Assembly: GCA_046155895.1 (NCBI GenBank)
Contig: JBJXFB010000048.1
Span: 1 to 64,000, forward strand
Source of the DNA: DASYPQ01 sp046155895
Lineage (GTDB): Bacteria; Planctomycetota; UBA1135; GCA-002686595
DNA: 64,000 bases
Direction: 5' to 3'
Position 1 is the first letter of the stretch; each line of letters starts with the position of its first letter. The position numbers and the translations under genes were made by a program. Positions 34,778 through 44,865 of the stretch are shown piece by piece. Below the pieces are notes generated by a model, which saw only the letters and a program-made list of their open reading frames with translations, was not told the origin of the DNA and did no database searches.

Positions 34778-36604
34778 CTAGCGGCTGGGGAGCGCGGAAA
34801 CCGAGCAGTGGACGCCTCCGCCCCTTCGCTGGCTCTCGCTGGTCAGGATCGGCCGGACGTCGATTCCGGGTCCGAGGACCGTTCGGAACGCATCCTCGGC
34901 AGCGCGATCGAGCGGCTCGAACAGCCCCCCCCACGCCGGCATGAGGTAGCCCTGCGGCTCGTGGACGCCGTTCAAGTAGTCGATGCCGCGGTTCCCCTCG
35001 GGCAGGCTCGGGATCGGCGCGATCTCGAGACCCAGCGCCCGGATCCCTTCGATCATCCTCAGCCGATCCTCGTCGCGGCGCTTGAACGAACGCAGGTAGG
35101 CGGCCGAGTGGGGATCGAGCGGCAGTTCGTCGACGGGCAGCGTCCAGCTCACGAGGAGGTCGAGGGCGAGGAGGAAGCGCTGCAGATTGCCGATCCCCGA
35201 GTCCGGTTTTCCGCGAGAAAAAGCCTCGGAAAAGGACTCCGGATAGTGCCCGAAAGCGAGCTCGCGTCCCCGGACCACCGGATACACGGTCTCGAGGAAC
35301 GGACGGACGCGTCCGGCCTCGAGATCCGCGCGGGCGCTCGCGACGGAAGCCGGGTCCAGCGCTCCACCTTTCGCCAGAGCATCCAGCCCACATGAGAGAA
35401 CGATCCTCACGGCTGCGTGGGTATCGGCGACGAATGCGATCAGACGTCCGCCGGCGCTCCGCAGGGTCAGCTCCTGATCGATGTGGAAGGACACGGCGGC
35501 GAGCACGACGCAGCGATCGACGCCGAACTCGATCCGGAAGGCCTCGACGACCTGCTCCCGGGTGAGACCCAGCGCCGTATTCCTCCAGACGTTCGCCTCG
35601 CCGAGGAAGAGGAGCCTCGTGCCGTTCCTGGGATCGCGCGCCGCGAGCAGGTCTCCACCCTGGAAAAGGAGGGGCGACTGAACGGCTCGCAACCCGGCGG
35701 ACGTGATCCCGTCGACGAGGAAGGTCTCACCCGGGACGAGGGTGGCACCATCCTCCCCGCGGCTCGCGTAGCGCGGGACCAGAGTGACGGCCTCGTAACC
35801 TTCGCCGGACGAGACGGGCGCGAGTCCGGCCTTGCCGCTGTCCTGAGCCCATTGAGAGACGGGCAGCGCCTCGGGAATCACGGTCAGGCCGCGAGACCAT
35901 CCGCGCGAGGTCTGGAGCAGCTCCTCGAGGTGGATTTCCTCGACGCTCGCGACGAACCTCGCCCGGGGAAGCGCATCGAGGAGCTGCCGCAACAAGTCGA
36001 GGGAGCCGCCATCCTCGATCCCTTCCCAGTAAGTCCCGCTCGTGAGCTGCAAACGGACGGTGCCGATCTCGTGCTCGCCGCTCTCGGTGGCCACCCGGAA
36101 GCCGACGAGCGTGGGCCTGAAGGCGAATGACCAGCTCGCGAGCTCGCTCTCGAGATCCGCGGCGCTCCTTCCGCTCGCGAGCCCGGCCGCGACGTGACGC
36201 ACGACCGAGTCCCCTCCCGAACCCTGGAAGTGCTCGAGCCAGTCGACAGGCAAGCCGATCGCGCGCAACTCGCCGAGCTCGACCTCCGCACGATCGCCCC
36301 GTAGAGCGCCGATCGCCGCGACGGTCGTCGGGATGAGTCCCCGGCGCGCCAGGTCGCGCGCAACGATCCCCGCGGCACCTCGCGGGGCCGCGTCGCGAGG
36401 AAGATCGATCGGCGTGGTCTCGTGGCGATGCTCCAGGACGGGCGCGCGGAAGCCGCGCAGCGGGGGACGGCCTTCGGGCAGCGACGCTCGCCAGGCCCTC
36501 ACCTCGGGCGGCAGTTCCGCAGGACGAACGACCTCGATCTCCTGCGAACCGCCGAGCGTCGCTGGAATCGCGGCCATGGCGAGGATCCTGATCGCCCACC
36601 TCAA
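34778..36604 (-). CDS. secreted guanidino-modifying enzyme (agmatine deiminase/PAD-like)
   Basis: A 608-residue protein with a signal peptide (about 1-20). The C-terminal two thirds match the peptidylarginine/agmatine deiminase fold. The Trp-x-x-Asp is in 'SQWAQDSG' (Asp near 255), a Gly-Gly-Asp strand in 'FQGGDLLAA', His-x-Asp in 'SFHIDQELTL' (near 373), 'GYLMPAWGGLFEPLD', and the catalytic Cys in 'GGGVHCSVSALPSR' (about 600). It probably hydrolyses a guanidinium group, but a secreted form of this length is unusual and the substrate is unknown. The start TTG overlaps the upstream stop as TTGA, so translation is coupled. Confidence 0.75.
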   Translation of the reverse strand: MRWAIRILAMAAIPATLGGSQEIEVVRPAELPPEVRAWRASLPEGRPPLRGFRAPVLEHRHETTPIDLPRDAAPRGAAGIVARDLARRGLIPTTVAAIGALRGDRAEVELGELRAIGLPVDWLEHFQGSGGDSVVRHVAAGLASGRSAADLESELASWSFAFRPTLVGFRVATESGEHEIGTVRLQLTSGTYWEGIEDGGSLDLLRQLLDALPRARFVASVEEIHLEELLQTSRGWSRGLTVIPEALPVSQWAQDSGKAGLAPVSSGEGYEAVTLVPRYASRGEDGATLVPGETFLVDGITSAGLRAVQSPLLFQGGDLLAARDPRNGTRLLFLGEANVWRNTALGLTREQVVEAFRIEFGVDRCVVLAAVSFHIDQELTLRSAGGRLIAFVADTHAAVRIVLSCGLDALAKGGALDPASVASARADLEAGRVRPFLETVYPVVRGRELAFGHYPESFSEAFSRGKPDSGIGNLQRFLLALDLLVSWTLPVDELPLDPHSAAYLRSFKRRDEDRLRMIEGIRALGLEIAPIPSLPEGNRGIDYLNGVHEPQGYLMPAWGGLFEPLDRAAEDAFRTVLGPGIDVRPILTSESQRRGGGVHCSVSALPSR

Positions 36605-36966
36605 GCCGCACCGAGCCCCTTCCGCCGGGCGATCCAAGCCCAAGCGACGGCCATCAAGGCCACGGCCGCGGCGATGAGGGCGATCCACGCCGGTTGCGCC
36701 CGGATGCCGTCAGGCTCGAGCGCCGGCTCGTCCGCGTCCTTCACGACGAGCCGGTAGCGCTCCTCGAAGGAGCTGCGCACGATCCGGTCCGCCACGCGGC
36801 GCAGGAACTCCTCGGGAAGGTGGAGATCCGCGACGGTGCCCTCCCCGAGCGGCTGGTTCCTGACGTTCTCCAGCACTTCGATCTCGAGTTGCGCGGGAGT
36901 GGGCGGAGGCTGCGGCGTCTGCGATCCCGTCGCGAACGCCAGAGCGAGTCCGAGGACGAAGGGCAC
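36601..36966 (-). CDS. small secreted protein with C-terminal membrane anchor
   Basis: A 121-residue protein with an N-terminal signal (about 1-14), a soluble middle containing 'LEIEVLENVRNQPLGEGTVA' and 'LPEEFLRRVADRIVRSSFEE', and a C-terminal membrane segment (about 93-113) ending in a basic 'RRKGLGAA'. It is not recognised. It is coupled by a 4-bp overlap to the deiminase-like gene, so it may hold that enzyme at the membrane (inference). The start is GTG 7 nt after a -10-like TAGCGT, with no ribosome site. Confidence 0.65.
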   Translation of the reverse strand: MPFVLGLALAFATGSQTPQPPPTPAQLEIEVLENVRNQPLGEGTVADLHLPEEFLRRVADRIVRSSFEERYRLVVKDADEPALEPDGIRAQPAWIALIAAAVALMAVAWAWIARRKGLGAA

Positions 36967-36973
36967 GCCCCCT

Positions 36974-36979
36974 ACGCTA
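36974..36979 (-). promoter_or_regulatory. -10-like TAGCGT for 36966 gene
   Basis: TAGCGT on the minus strand ends 7 nt before the GTG at 36966. It overlaps the opposing birA box by 2 bp inside a 23-bp intergenic gap. Confidence 0.45.
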
Positions 36980-36983
36980 CAGT
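36978..36983 (+). promoter_or_regulatory. -10-like TACAGT for birA
   Basis: TACAGT ends 6 nt before the birA GTG at 36990, consistent with a leaderless transcript. It overlaps the opposing box. Confidence 0.45.
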
Positions 36984-36989
36984 ACGAGC

Positions 36990-37736
36990 GTGCGCTTCCG
37001 CTGCATCGAGCACGGCGCCGTCGATTCGACCTCCGAGCGCGCGTTCGCGGCGCTCACGGATGGAACGGCGCGGCACGGCGACGTGCACTTCGCCACATCC
37101 CAGTCCGCGGGACGAGGCCGCCGCGGCCGGAGCTGGTGGAGTCCTCCAGGTGAGGGTCTCTACGCGAGCCTCGTGCTCCTCCCTCCGCCTCCGCCGTGGA
37201 ACCCCGTGGGGCTCACGATGGCGGGCGGGCTCGCCGTCCTCGACGCCGCTCGAGCCTGCGGGCTGCTCGGAGCGCGGCTCGACTGGCCGAACGATCTCGT
37301 GGCGGGCGATTCGAAGCTCGCCGGCGTCCTGGTCGAGACGAAAGGATTCGTCCCCGAGACGCCGCACTACGTCGTCGGTCTCGGGCTGAACGTCGGGCAG
37401 CGCGAGTTCCCGGCCGAGCTCCGCCGCGAGCGCGCGGTCGCGAGCCTCCGATCGCTCGGCCTCCTCGTCTCCGTCGAAGAGGCGCGCGAGGCCGTGCTCC
37501 TGTCCCTCGCCTCGCGGCTCGAGCAGATGGAGGGGAACGTCGACGCACTGGCCGCGGACTACCTCCTCGGAACGGGACTCCGCGACCGACGCGTGCGCGT
37601 GCGTTTCGGCGATCAGGAGTGTCTCGGCAAGCTCGACGACCTCACGGTCGCGGGCGGCGTCGCCTTGAGCGAGATCGACGGAAAAGCGCGCTCCTTCCCG
37701 CTCGAGATCGTGCGCGAGCTCGTTCCGTGCCTATAA
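36990..37736 (+). CDS. birA: biotin-[acetyl-CoA-carboxylase] ligase (short, class I)
   Basis: A 248-residue biotin-protein ligase. 'SQSAGRGRRGRSWWSPPGEG' is the biotinyl-AMP loop (about 33-52), 'LDWPNDLVAGDSKLAGVLVE' holds the catalytic Lys region, and 'VVGLGLNVG' follows. It lacks the N-terminal DNA-binding domain of E. coli BirA, so it should not act as a repressor. The start is GTG. Its TAA stop lies within the TATAAT preceding rph. Confidence 0.93.
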   Translation: MRFRCIEHGAVDSTSERAFAALTDGTARHGDVHFATSQSAGRGRRGRSWWSPPGEGLYASLVLLPPPPPWNPVGLTMAGGLAVLDAARACGLLGARLDWPNDLVAGDSKLAGVLVETKGFVPETPHYVVGLGLNVGQREFPAELRRERAVASLRSLGLLVSVEEAREAVLLSLASRLEQMEGNVDALAADYLLGTGLRDRRVRVRFGDQECLGKLDDLTVAGGVALSEIDGKARSFPLEIVRELVPCL

Positions 37737-37737
37737 T
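37732..37737 (+). promoter_or_regulatory. consensus -10 TATAAT for rph
   Basis: An exact TATAAT overlaps the birA stop codon and lies 22 nt before the rph ATG at 37760. GGAG sits between, so this transcript would have a short leader with a ribosome site. Confidence 0.5.
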
Positions 37738-37759
37738 CCCCGCCCCCCGGAGATCCCCG

Positions 37760-38485
37760 ATGCCCCGACCCGACGGCCGCGAGCCGGGCGAGATTCGCCC
37801 GATCAGTTTTCAGCGTGGATTCACGAATCGCGCCCCGGGCTCCGTGCTGGCCGCCTTCGGCAACACGAAGGTCCTGTGCACGGCGATGGCGACGGACGGA
37901 GTGCCGCCGTTCCTGCAGGGCAAGGGACGGGGCTGGCTGACGGCCGAGTACTCGATGCTCCCCTCGTCGACCGAGCAGCGGAAGTCGAGGGACCGCTTCG
38001 GCTCGCCGGACGGTCGCTCGGTCGAGATCCAGCGCCTCATCTCCCGCTCGCTCCGCGGGGTGATGAATCTCTCGAAGATGACCGAGCGCACGATCTGGAT
38101 CGACTGCGACGTCCTGCAGGCCGACGGCGGCACGCGGACGGCGGCGATCAGCGGCGCCTGGGTCGCGCTCCACGATCTCCTGACACACATGGACGGCCGC
38201 CGCGTGCTCCGGGCCTGGCCGCTCGAGAGCCAGCTGGCCGCCGTCTCCGTCGGCGTCGTCGCGAAGGCCGCCGTCTGCGACCTCTCCTACGCCGAGGACA
38301 GCACCGCGGAGACCGACATGAACCTCGTGATGACCGGCGAGGGCAAGTTCATCGAGGTTCAGGGCTCCGCGGAGGGAGCGCCCTTCGACCGGGGCGAGCT
38401 CGACGCGATGCTCGAGATGGGAGGCGCGGCGATCCGGCGCATCTTCGAGGTCCAGAAGGCGGCCCTCGCGTCTAGTCGCTCATGA
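37760..38485 (+). CDS. rph: ribonuclease PH
   Basis: A 241-residue RNase PH that trims tRNA 3' ends by phosphorolysis. Family motifs: 'MPRPDGREPGEIRPISFQRG', 'FGNTKVLCTAM', 'QGKGRGWLTAEYSMLPSST', 'RSVEIQRLISRSLRGV', 'DCDVLQADGGTRTAAISGAW' and 'KFIEVQGSAEGAPF'. Length is normal. GGAG upstream of the ATG. Its end overlaps the convergent permease gene by 14 bp. Confidence 0.96.
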   Translation: MPRPDGREPGEIRPISFQRGFTNRAPGSVLAAFGNTKVLCTAMATDGVPPFLQGKGRGWLTAEYSMLPSSTEQRKSRDRFGSPDGRSVEIQRLISRSLRGVMNLSKMTERTIWIDCDVLQADGGTRTAAISGAWVALHDLLTHMDGRRVLRAWPLESQLAAVSVGVVAKAAVCDLSYAEDSTAETDMNLVMTGEGKFIEVQGSAEGAPFDRGELDAMLEMGGAAIRRIFEVQKAALASSRS

Positions 38486-40445
38486 GGAAGATCAACGGAC
38501 GGACGTCTTCCTCGCCCGTCGTCCACTCCCAGTAGCGCAGCAGGATCTTGTAAACCATCAGCCCGACTTCCCCTTCGCCGAAGATCAGGTACCGAGCCGC
38601 CTGACCCATGAGATTCTGGCGCGTGAGGCCGAGGAAGATGCTGACCGGATCGAGGAGCTCGCTGACGTAGGCGATCGTGTTCGCGATCGCGATCGCCCCG
38701 GAAACCTCCAGAACGAAGTCGCCGTTCGAGCGCCGGACGCGGAGCGTGAGCGGGGCGAGGAATTCGCTGCGATTGTCCATCTGGTGGACGTGCAGGAACG
38801 CGAGCGGGCCCCGGATCGAGTAGTGACGACGGAGCTCCGAGGCCTTCTTCTCGCGCGATGCGGCCTCGGTGCCGCGGTAGGGAACCAGGTTCACCTTCTT
38901 CCCCACGATCTCCTTCCAGATGCGCACGGACTCCTCGTCCTCGAGACGGATCTCGGACACGCGCAACTCGGTCGAGCGCCGCAAGCGGCTCAGCGCGCCC
39001 AGCAGGAGGATCGCGCCGACGAATGCGCTCGCGATGATCACGCCGTCGGGACGCCCGATCACGTTGTCGACTAGGGTGAACGCGAAGACCGCCGTCACGA
39101 TCCAGAAGTAGAAGCTCTTCGAGAGCAACGGGACCTTTTGCAAGATCCCCGGAGCGGCCCGCATGTCCCTCCACAGCGCGATCGAGACGGCAAACGCCGC
39201 CGAGAGCATCAGGACGAGCACCCCGGTCGCGTAGGCGCCCCCTTGCGCCTCGACGTCGGCCTGGAACGCCCAGGTGACGATCACGTCGGCGAGGAACAGG
39301 ACGAGGACGAGCGGACGCCGGTGCGTGGTCCACTCCGGGGCCATCCCGAGGCGCGGCAGGTAGCGGGGGATCAGCGTCAGCAGGCCCGCCATCGCCGAGG
39401 CGCCGGCGAACCAGAGGATCGCGATCGTCAGGAGGTCGTAGAGGGTTCCGAAGCCGTGACCGAGCAGGTCGTGCCCCAGGTAGGCGAGCGCACGGCCCGA
39501 GGCGCTGCCGTCGGGAGCGTAGGCGCTCTCGGGGATCAGGAGCGTCGTGACGAGGCTCGAGGCGAGCAGCATCAGGCTCATGATCACGGCGGCCGCGAGA
39601 AGCAGCTTCCGCGTAGCGCGTATCCGGCCGCTCGGCGCGGGGCGCTGGGAGTCCTCCGGATCCCCCGCCACGTGCGGCATCACCGCGACGCCCGTCTCGA
39701 AGCCGCTCAAGCCGAGCGCGAGCTTGGGAAACACGAATACGGAGGCGAGCAGGATCATCGTCCAGTCCCCGCGCACCCGCAGATCGCCCGTCCAGGCCTC
39801 GATCAGCTCCGGGCGGCGGAGGATCTCGACGATCCCCGCGCCGATCACGACCACGTTCACGAGGAGATACGGAATCGCGATCATGGTCGCGAGCCGAATC
39901 GCCTCCCGGAAGCCGAGCAGGAACACCACGGCGAGCAGCGCGAGCAGGACGAGCGTCACGCTCATCTGCGCATCGCCGAGCATTCCATGGAGCAGCGGGT
40001 TGTGGACGGCGTGCTCGGCCGCATCGGCCGCCGACAATGTCATCGTGATGACGAAATCGGTGGCTGCGAAGCCCAGCAGACCGAGCACGACCAGCTTCCC
40101 CCACCAGCCTGGGAGCAGCGACTCGAGCATCGCGATCGACCCCTGCCCGGCCCAGGATCGCCGCGCGACCTGCGCGTACACGGGAACCGCTCCGAGGAGC
40201 GTCAGCGCGACGAGCAACGTGGTGGCGATCGGCGAAAGGGCGCCGGCCGCCAGCAAGGCGATCCCCGGCTGGTATCCGAGCGTCGAGAAGTAGTCGACCC
40301 CGGTCAACCAGAGGACGCGCGTCCACCGCTGGGGCTGCTCGCGCGCCTGCGCTTCCTGGCCAGGACCGCCCTCGGCGCGGAGCCAACGGCCGAAGCGCGT
40401 CCTGGCCGGCGCCGTTCGCGGGACGGGGAGGGGCGTGAGCTTCAT
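38472..40445 (-). CDS. amino acid permease, APC superfamily
   Basis: A 657-residue polytopic membrane protein with about 12 segments (residues about 50-500) and a C-terminal cytoplasmic tail of 150 residues ending in an acidic stretch. 'DYFSTLGYQPGIALLAAGAL' and 'LGLSGFETGVAVMPHVAGDP' are APC-type substrate motifs. Cargo (amino acid or polyamine) is not clear. ATG at 40445 has an upstream GAGGTGG; an upstream in-frame GTG at 40502 is possible. It is divergent from rdgB. Confidence 0.82.
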   Translation of the reverse strand: MKLTPLPVPRTAPARTRFGRWLRAEGGPGQEAQAREQPQRWTRVLWLTGVDYFSTLGYQPGIALLAAGALSPIATTLLVALTLLGAVPVYAQVARRSWAGQGSIAMLESLLPGWWGKLVVLGLLGFAATDFVITMTLSAADAAEHAVHNPLLHGMLGDAQMSVTLVLLALLAVVFLLGFREAIRLATMIAIPYLLVNVVVIGAGIVEILRRPELIEAWTGDLRVRGDWTMILLASVFVFPKLALGLSGFETGVAVMPHVAGDPEDSQRPAPSGRIRATRKLLLAAAVIMSLMLLASSLVTTLLIPESAYAPDGSASGRALAYLGHDLLGHGFGTLYDLLTIAILWFAGASAMAGLLTLIPRYLPRLGMAPEWTTHRRPLVLVLFLADVIVTWAFQADVEAQGGAYATGVLVLMLSAAFAVSIALWRDMRAAPGILQKVPLLSKSFYFWIVTAVFAFTLVDNVIGRPDGVIIASAFVGAILLLGALSRLRRSTELRVSEIRLEDEESVRIWKEIVGKKVNLVPYRGTEAASREKKASELRRHYSIRGPLAFLHVHQMDNRSEFLAPLTLRVRRSNGDFVLEVSGAIAIANTIAYVSELLDPVSIFLGLTRQNLMGQAARYLIFGEGEVGLMVYKILLRYWEWTTGEEDVRPLIFLMSD

Positions 40446-40515
40446 TCTCGGCACCACCTCTGCCGGAAGCGCCGCTGCGCCGCAAGCACCGGGAGGCTTC
40501 ACGGGCGCCCGGCGC

Positions 40516-40521
40516 TACGAT
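40516..40521 (+). promoter_or_regulatory. -10-like TACGAT for rdgB
   Basis: TACGAT ends 11 nt before the rdgB GTG at 40533, predicting a leader of only a few nucleotides. Confidence 0.35.
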
Positions 40522-40532
40522 CCGGTGTCCCC

Positions 40533-41150
40533 GTGAAGCTGCTCGTCGCCAGCCAGAACCTCAAGAAGGTCGAGGAGCTCCGCCTCGCCCTCCGGGAGCT
40601 GGATCTCGAGCTCGTCCTGCCCGCGGACGTCGGCGGGATCCCCGACGTGGCCGAGGACCGTCCGACCTTCCGCGAGAACGCGGCCAAGAAAGCGGCCTCC
40701 GCCGCCCTCGCGACGAGTCTCTGGGCGCTCGCCGACGACTCCGGGCTCGAGGTGGAGGCGCTCCACGGTCAGCCGGGAGTCCTCTCCGCGCGCTGGGCGG
40801 GCACTCACGGCGACGACGCGGCGAACAACCGGCTGCTCGCGAAGAGGATGACGGGCGTCCCGCTGCACCGTCGCGGCGCCCGGTTCGTTTGCGCGCTCGC
40901 CCTGGCGAGGCCGGACGGATCGATCGCGCTGGAGGTCTCCGGCTCCGCGCGAGGGCGGATCCTGAACACGCCCCGGGGCGACCGCGACTTCGGGTACGAT
41001 CCCTACTTCCTGTTCACGGAGGACGGGTTCGCCCAGACCGGTCGCGGTTTCGCGGAGCTCACGCCGGAGGAGAAGCTCCAGGTGAGCCACCGGGGACGCG
41101 CGCTCCGCGATCTCGCGCGACGGATCGCCGGCGTGCTGCGCGAGGCCTAG
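40533..41150 (+). CDS. rdgB: non-canonical purine NTP pyrophosphatase
   Basis: A 205-residue Ham1/RdgB protein that removes dITP and XTP from the nucleotide pool. Motifs: 'LLVASQNLKKVEELRLAL', 'TFRENAAKKA', 'ALADDSGLEVEAL', 'SARWAGTHGDDAANN', 'GDRDFGYDPYFLF' and 'QVSHRGRALRDLA'. The GTG at 40533 gives the standard N-terminus. It lies 46 bp upstream of lepA on the same strand. Confidence 0.95.
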   Translation: MKLLVASQNLKKVEELRLALRELDLELVLPADVGGIPDVAEDRPTFRENAAKKAASAALATSLWALADDSGLEVEALHGQPGVLSARWAGTHGDDAANNRLLAKRMTGVPLHRRGARFVCALALARPDGSIALEVSGSARGRILNTPRGDRDFGYDPYFLFTEDGFAQTGRGFAELTPEEKLQVSHRGRALRDLARRIAGVLREA

Positions 41151-41160
41151 TCGTTTCCGG

Positions 41161-41166
41161 TAGCAT
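41161..41166 (+). promoter_or_regulatory. -10-like TAGCAT before lepA
   Basis: TAGCAT lies 30 nt before the lepA TTG. Placement agrees with a short leader. Confidence 0.3.
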
Positions 41167-41196
41167 CTGCGCCCCGATCCACGCTCGGGAACGCCC

Positions 41197-42995
<1,799 letters not shown>

Positions 42996-42999
<4 letters not shown>

Positions 43000-44450
43000 G
43001 CGGACTCGACAAGCCCGTCCGGAAGGAAGAGCACGCCCGGCGTCCTTGGCGGGACAACATCGAGGCCGTCGTGATGGCGATCATCATGGCGGTGATGCTC
43101 AAGTACTTCATCGTCGAGGCCTACCAGATCCCGACCGGATCGATGCAGCCGACGCTGATGGGGAACGACGAGGCCGGCATCAAGGACCGGATCATCGTCG
43201 ACAAGCTCTCCTTCCATTACCGCGACCCCGAGCGCTTCGAGGTGGTCGTCTTCCGGTACCCGCTCGACCGCTCCAAGAACTTCATCAAGCGCATCTGCGG
43301 GATGCCCTCGGAGCACCTGAAGATCTCCCTCGGCGACCTGTGGACCCGGCGCGACGCGTCGGAACCCTACCGCGTCCTCCGGCGCCCCCTCCCCGTGCAG
43401 CAGGAAGTGTGGAAGCGGATCCACCCGAGCGATACGCGCTTCTCGAGCTGGAAGCCCGACCCGGGAACCTCCGGCTGGACGGTCGGAGGGCGGGGGGCCG
43501 TCTCGGCCCGCGGCACCGGAAGTGTGCGGCTGCCGAGCGACGGCGGGTCGGTGATGGACAGCTACCGCGACGGCTACCCGCGCGGCGTGGGAGACGTCCT
43601 CTCCAGGGCGCGAGGCGGGCTCGGATCCAACCCGGTCGGTGACCTGCGCTTCGAGGGGGAGGTCCGCGCCCTGCCCGGATGCGAGTGGGTCGAGGTGCAT
43701 CTGCGCGAGGGCGCGCGCCGGTACCGCTTCCTCGTTCCGGGGCCGGCGGCCCCTGCCGAGGAGCGTCCGCGGATCGTCGCCGAAGGCCTCCCCTCGGCCG
43801 CCCGCGGCGAAGGCGTCGTGGCGCAGGGCAAGAGCGCCTTCCGCCTGCCCGCCCTGGAGGTCGTCTCGTTGGCCGCCCAGAACATGGACGACCTTCTGAC
43901 CCTGGAGGTCGACGGCGAACCGGTCGTCGAGATGGAGATTCCCGAAGCGGCGGATCAGGCCTCCTGCTTCCAGATCCGCGTCGAGGGCGAGGGGGCCGAC
44001 TTTTCGGACGTCGAAGTGTACCGGGACATCTTCTACACGGAAGATGGCAAGAAGTCGGAGTTCGAGATCCCCGCCGGGTCCTACGTGATGCTGGGGGACA
44101 ACACCCAGGACTCGAGCGACAGCCGGTTCTGGACTTTCGTGACCTACGACCCCCGGGGAGACGGGCAGACGATTCGCGGGAACGACTTCCGGCCCCAGAA
44201 CCCCTTCGTGGTTCCGGGGGATCCCGAGGGCACGCGGATCTTCCTCAGGGACGAGTGGGGCGACCTGCACGACTTCGTCGCCAGGTCGGGTGCGTCGCCG
44301 AGCTACGAGCTCGCGCCTTTCGTGCCCCGCGAGATGATCCTCGGTCGAGCGGTGGCGGTCTTCTGGCCGACCTCCTTCACGCTCGAGCGCTGGGGCTGGT
44401 GGCCCTGGTGGCCGCAACTCAAAGTCGTCCGCCTCCAGTGGATCCACTGA
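42996..44450 (+). CDS. lepB: signal peptidase I with a large insertion
   Basis: A 484-residue type I leader peptidase. One membrane segment (about 22-42) precedes catalytic Ser49 ('IPTGSMQPTL'), and the catalytic Lys is about residue 98 ('NFIKRICGMPSE'). Then follows an insertion of roughly 240 residues with a beta-sandwich look ('RFEGEVRALPGCEWVEVHLR', 'DDLLTLEVDGEPVVEMEIPE'), before box D 'GDNTQDSSDSRFW' (about 366-378) and box E 'PREMILGRAVAVFWP'. Ordinary bacterial enzymes are about 190-320 residues. It cleaves signal peptides at the inner membrane. The TTG start overlaps the lepA stop. Confidence 0.9.
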
Positions 44451-44631
44451 GCCGCACGGCCATCGATCCCTGCCATCGACTTAAGGCCGGGAGAGCCAAG
44501 ACCTTCCGTTCTCCACAACGCGCGGGCTCGGCGGCGTCAGGATCTAGGTACCCGCTTCCGAGGCGCATTCCGGGAACGCGGCGAGGGCGAGCTGTCCAGC
44601 GTGAACCTGGATTCCGTGGGCGCCTAGAACA

Positions 44632-44656
44632 CAAGTCGTTCGAGATCAGCGACTTG
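44632..44656. other. hairpin in lepB-lptB gap
   Basis: CAAGTCG at 44632-44638 pairs with CGACTTG at 44650-44656 (7 bp, 11-nt loop), and flanking GC-rich sequence could extend it. No T-tract. Role unknown. Confidence 0.35.
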
Positions 44657-44853
44657 CGGGCGATTCCCCCACATGAATGAACTTTCAAGTGCGATGGGCC
44701 CGCGTACGTGAGTGTCTGCGCGCCCGTGGAGGCACGGCCTTCGCACATCTCGGAGACCGCGCTTCCCAACAACTTGTCCACAGCCGCGTCCTGCCCCGTG
44801 GAGGCTCGATGAGCCGGGCCGCAGTCAAGGGAGCTTCATCTTCCCCCTGAACC

Positions 44854-44859
44854 TAGACT
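44854..44859 (+). promoter_or_regulatory. -10-like TAGACT for lptB
   Basis: TAGACT ends 6 nt before the lptB ATG at 44866, consistent with a leaderless transcript. Confidence 0.45.
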
Positions 44860-44865
44860 CCGGGG

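Larger units (their letters stand above)
44451..44865. other. 415-bp non-coding gap before lptB
   Basis: No gene is supported here. It contains a hairpin at 44632-44656, two near-matches to a DnaA box (44509-44517 and 44774-44782) and, at its right end, a -10-like box for lptB. A small RNA or regulatory region is possible, but nothing is recognised. Confidence 0.5.

Noticed and set aside
44509..44782. TTCTCCACA (44509-44517) and TTGTCCACA (44774-44782) as DnaA boxes of an origin
   Set aside because: Only two near-matches, no AT-rich unwinding region, and no dnaA, dnaN or gidA nearby. Similar strings occur elsewhere in the window by chance.
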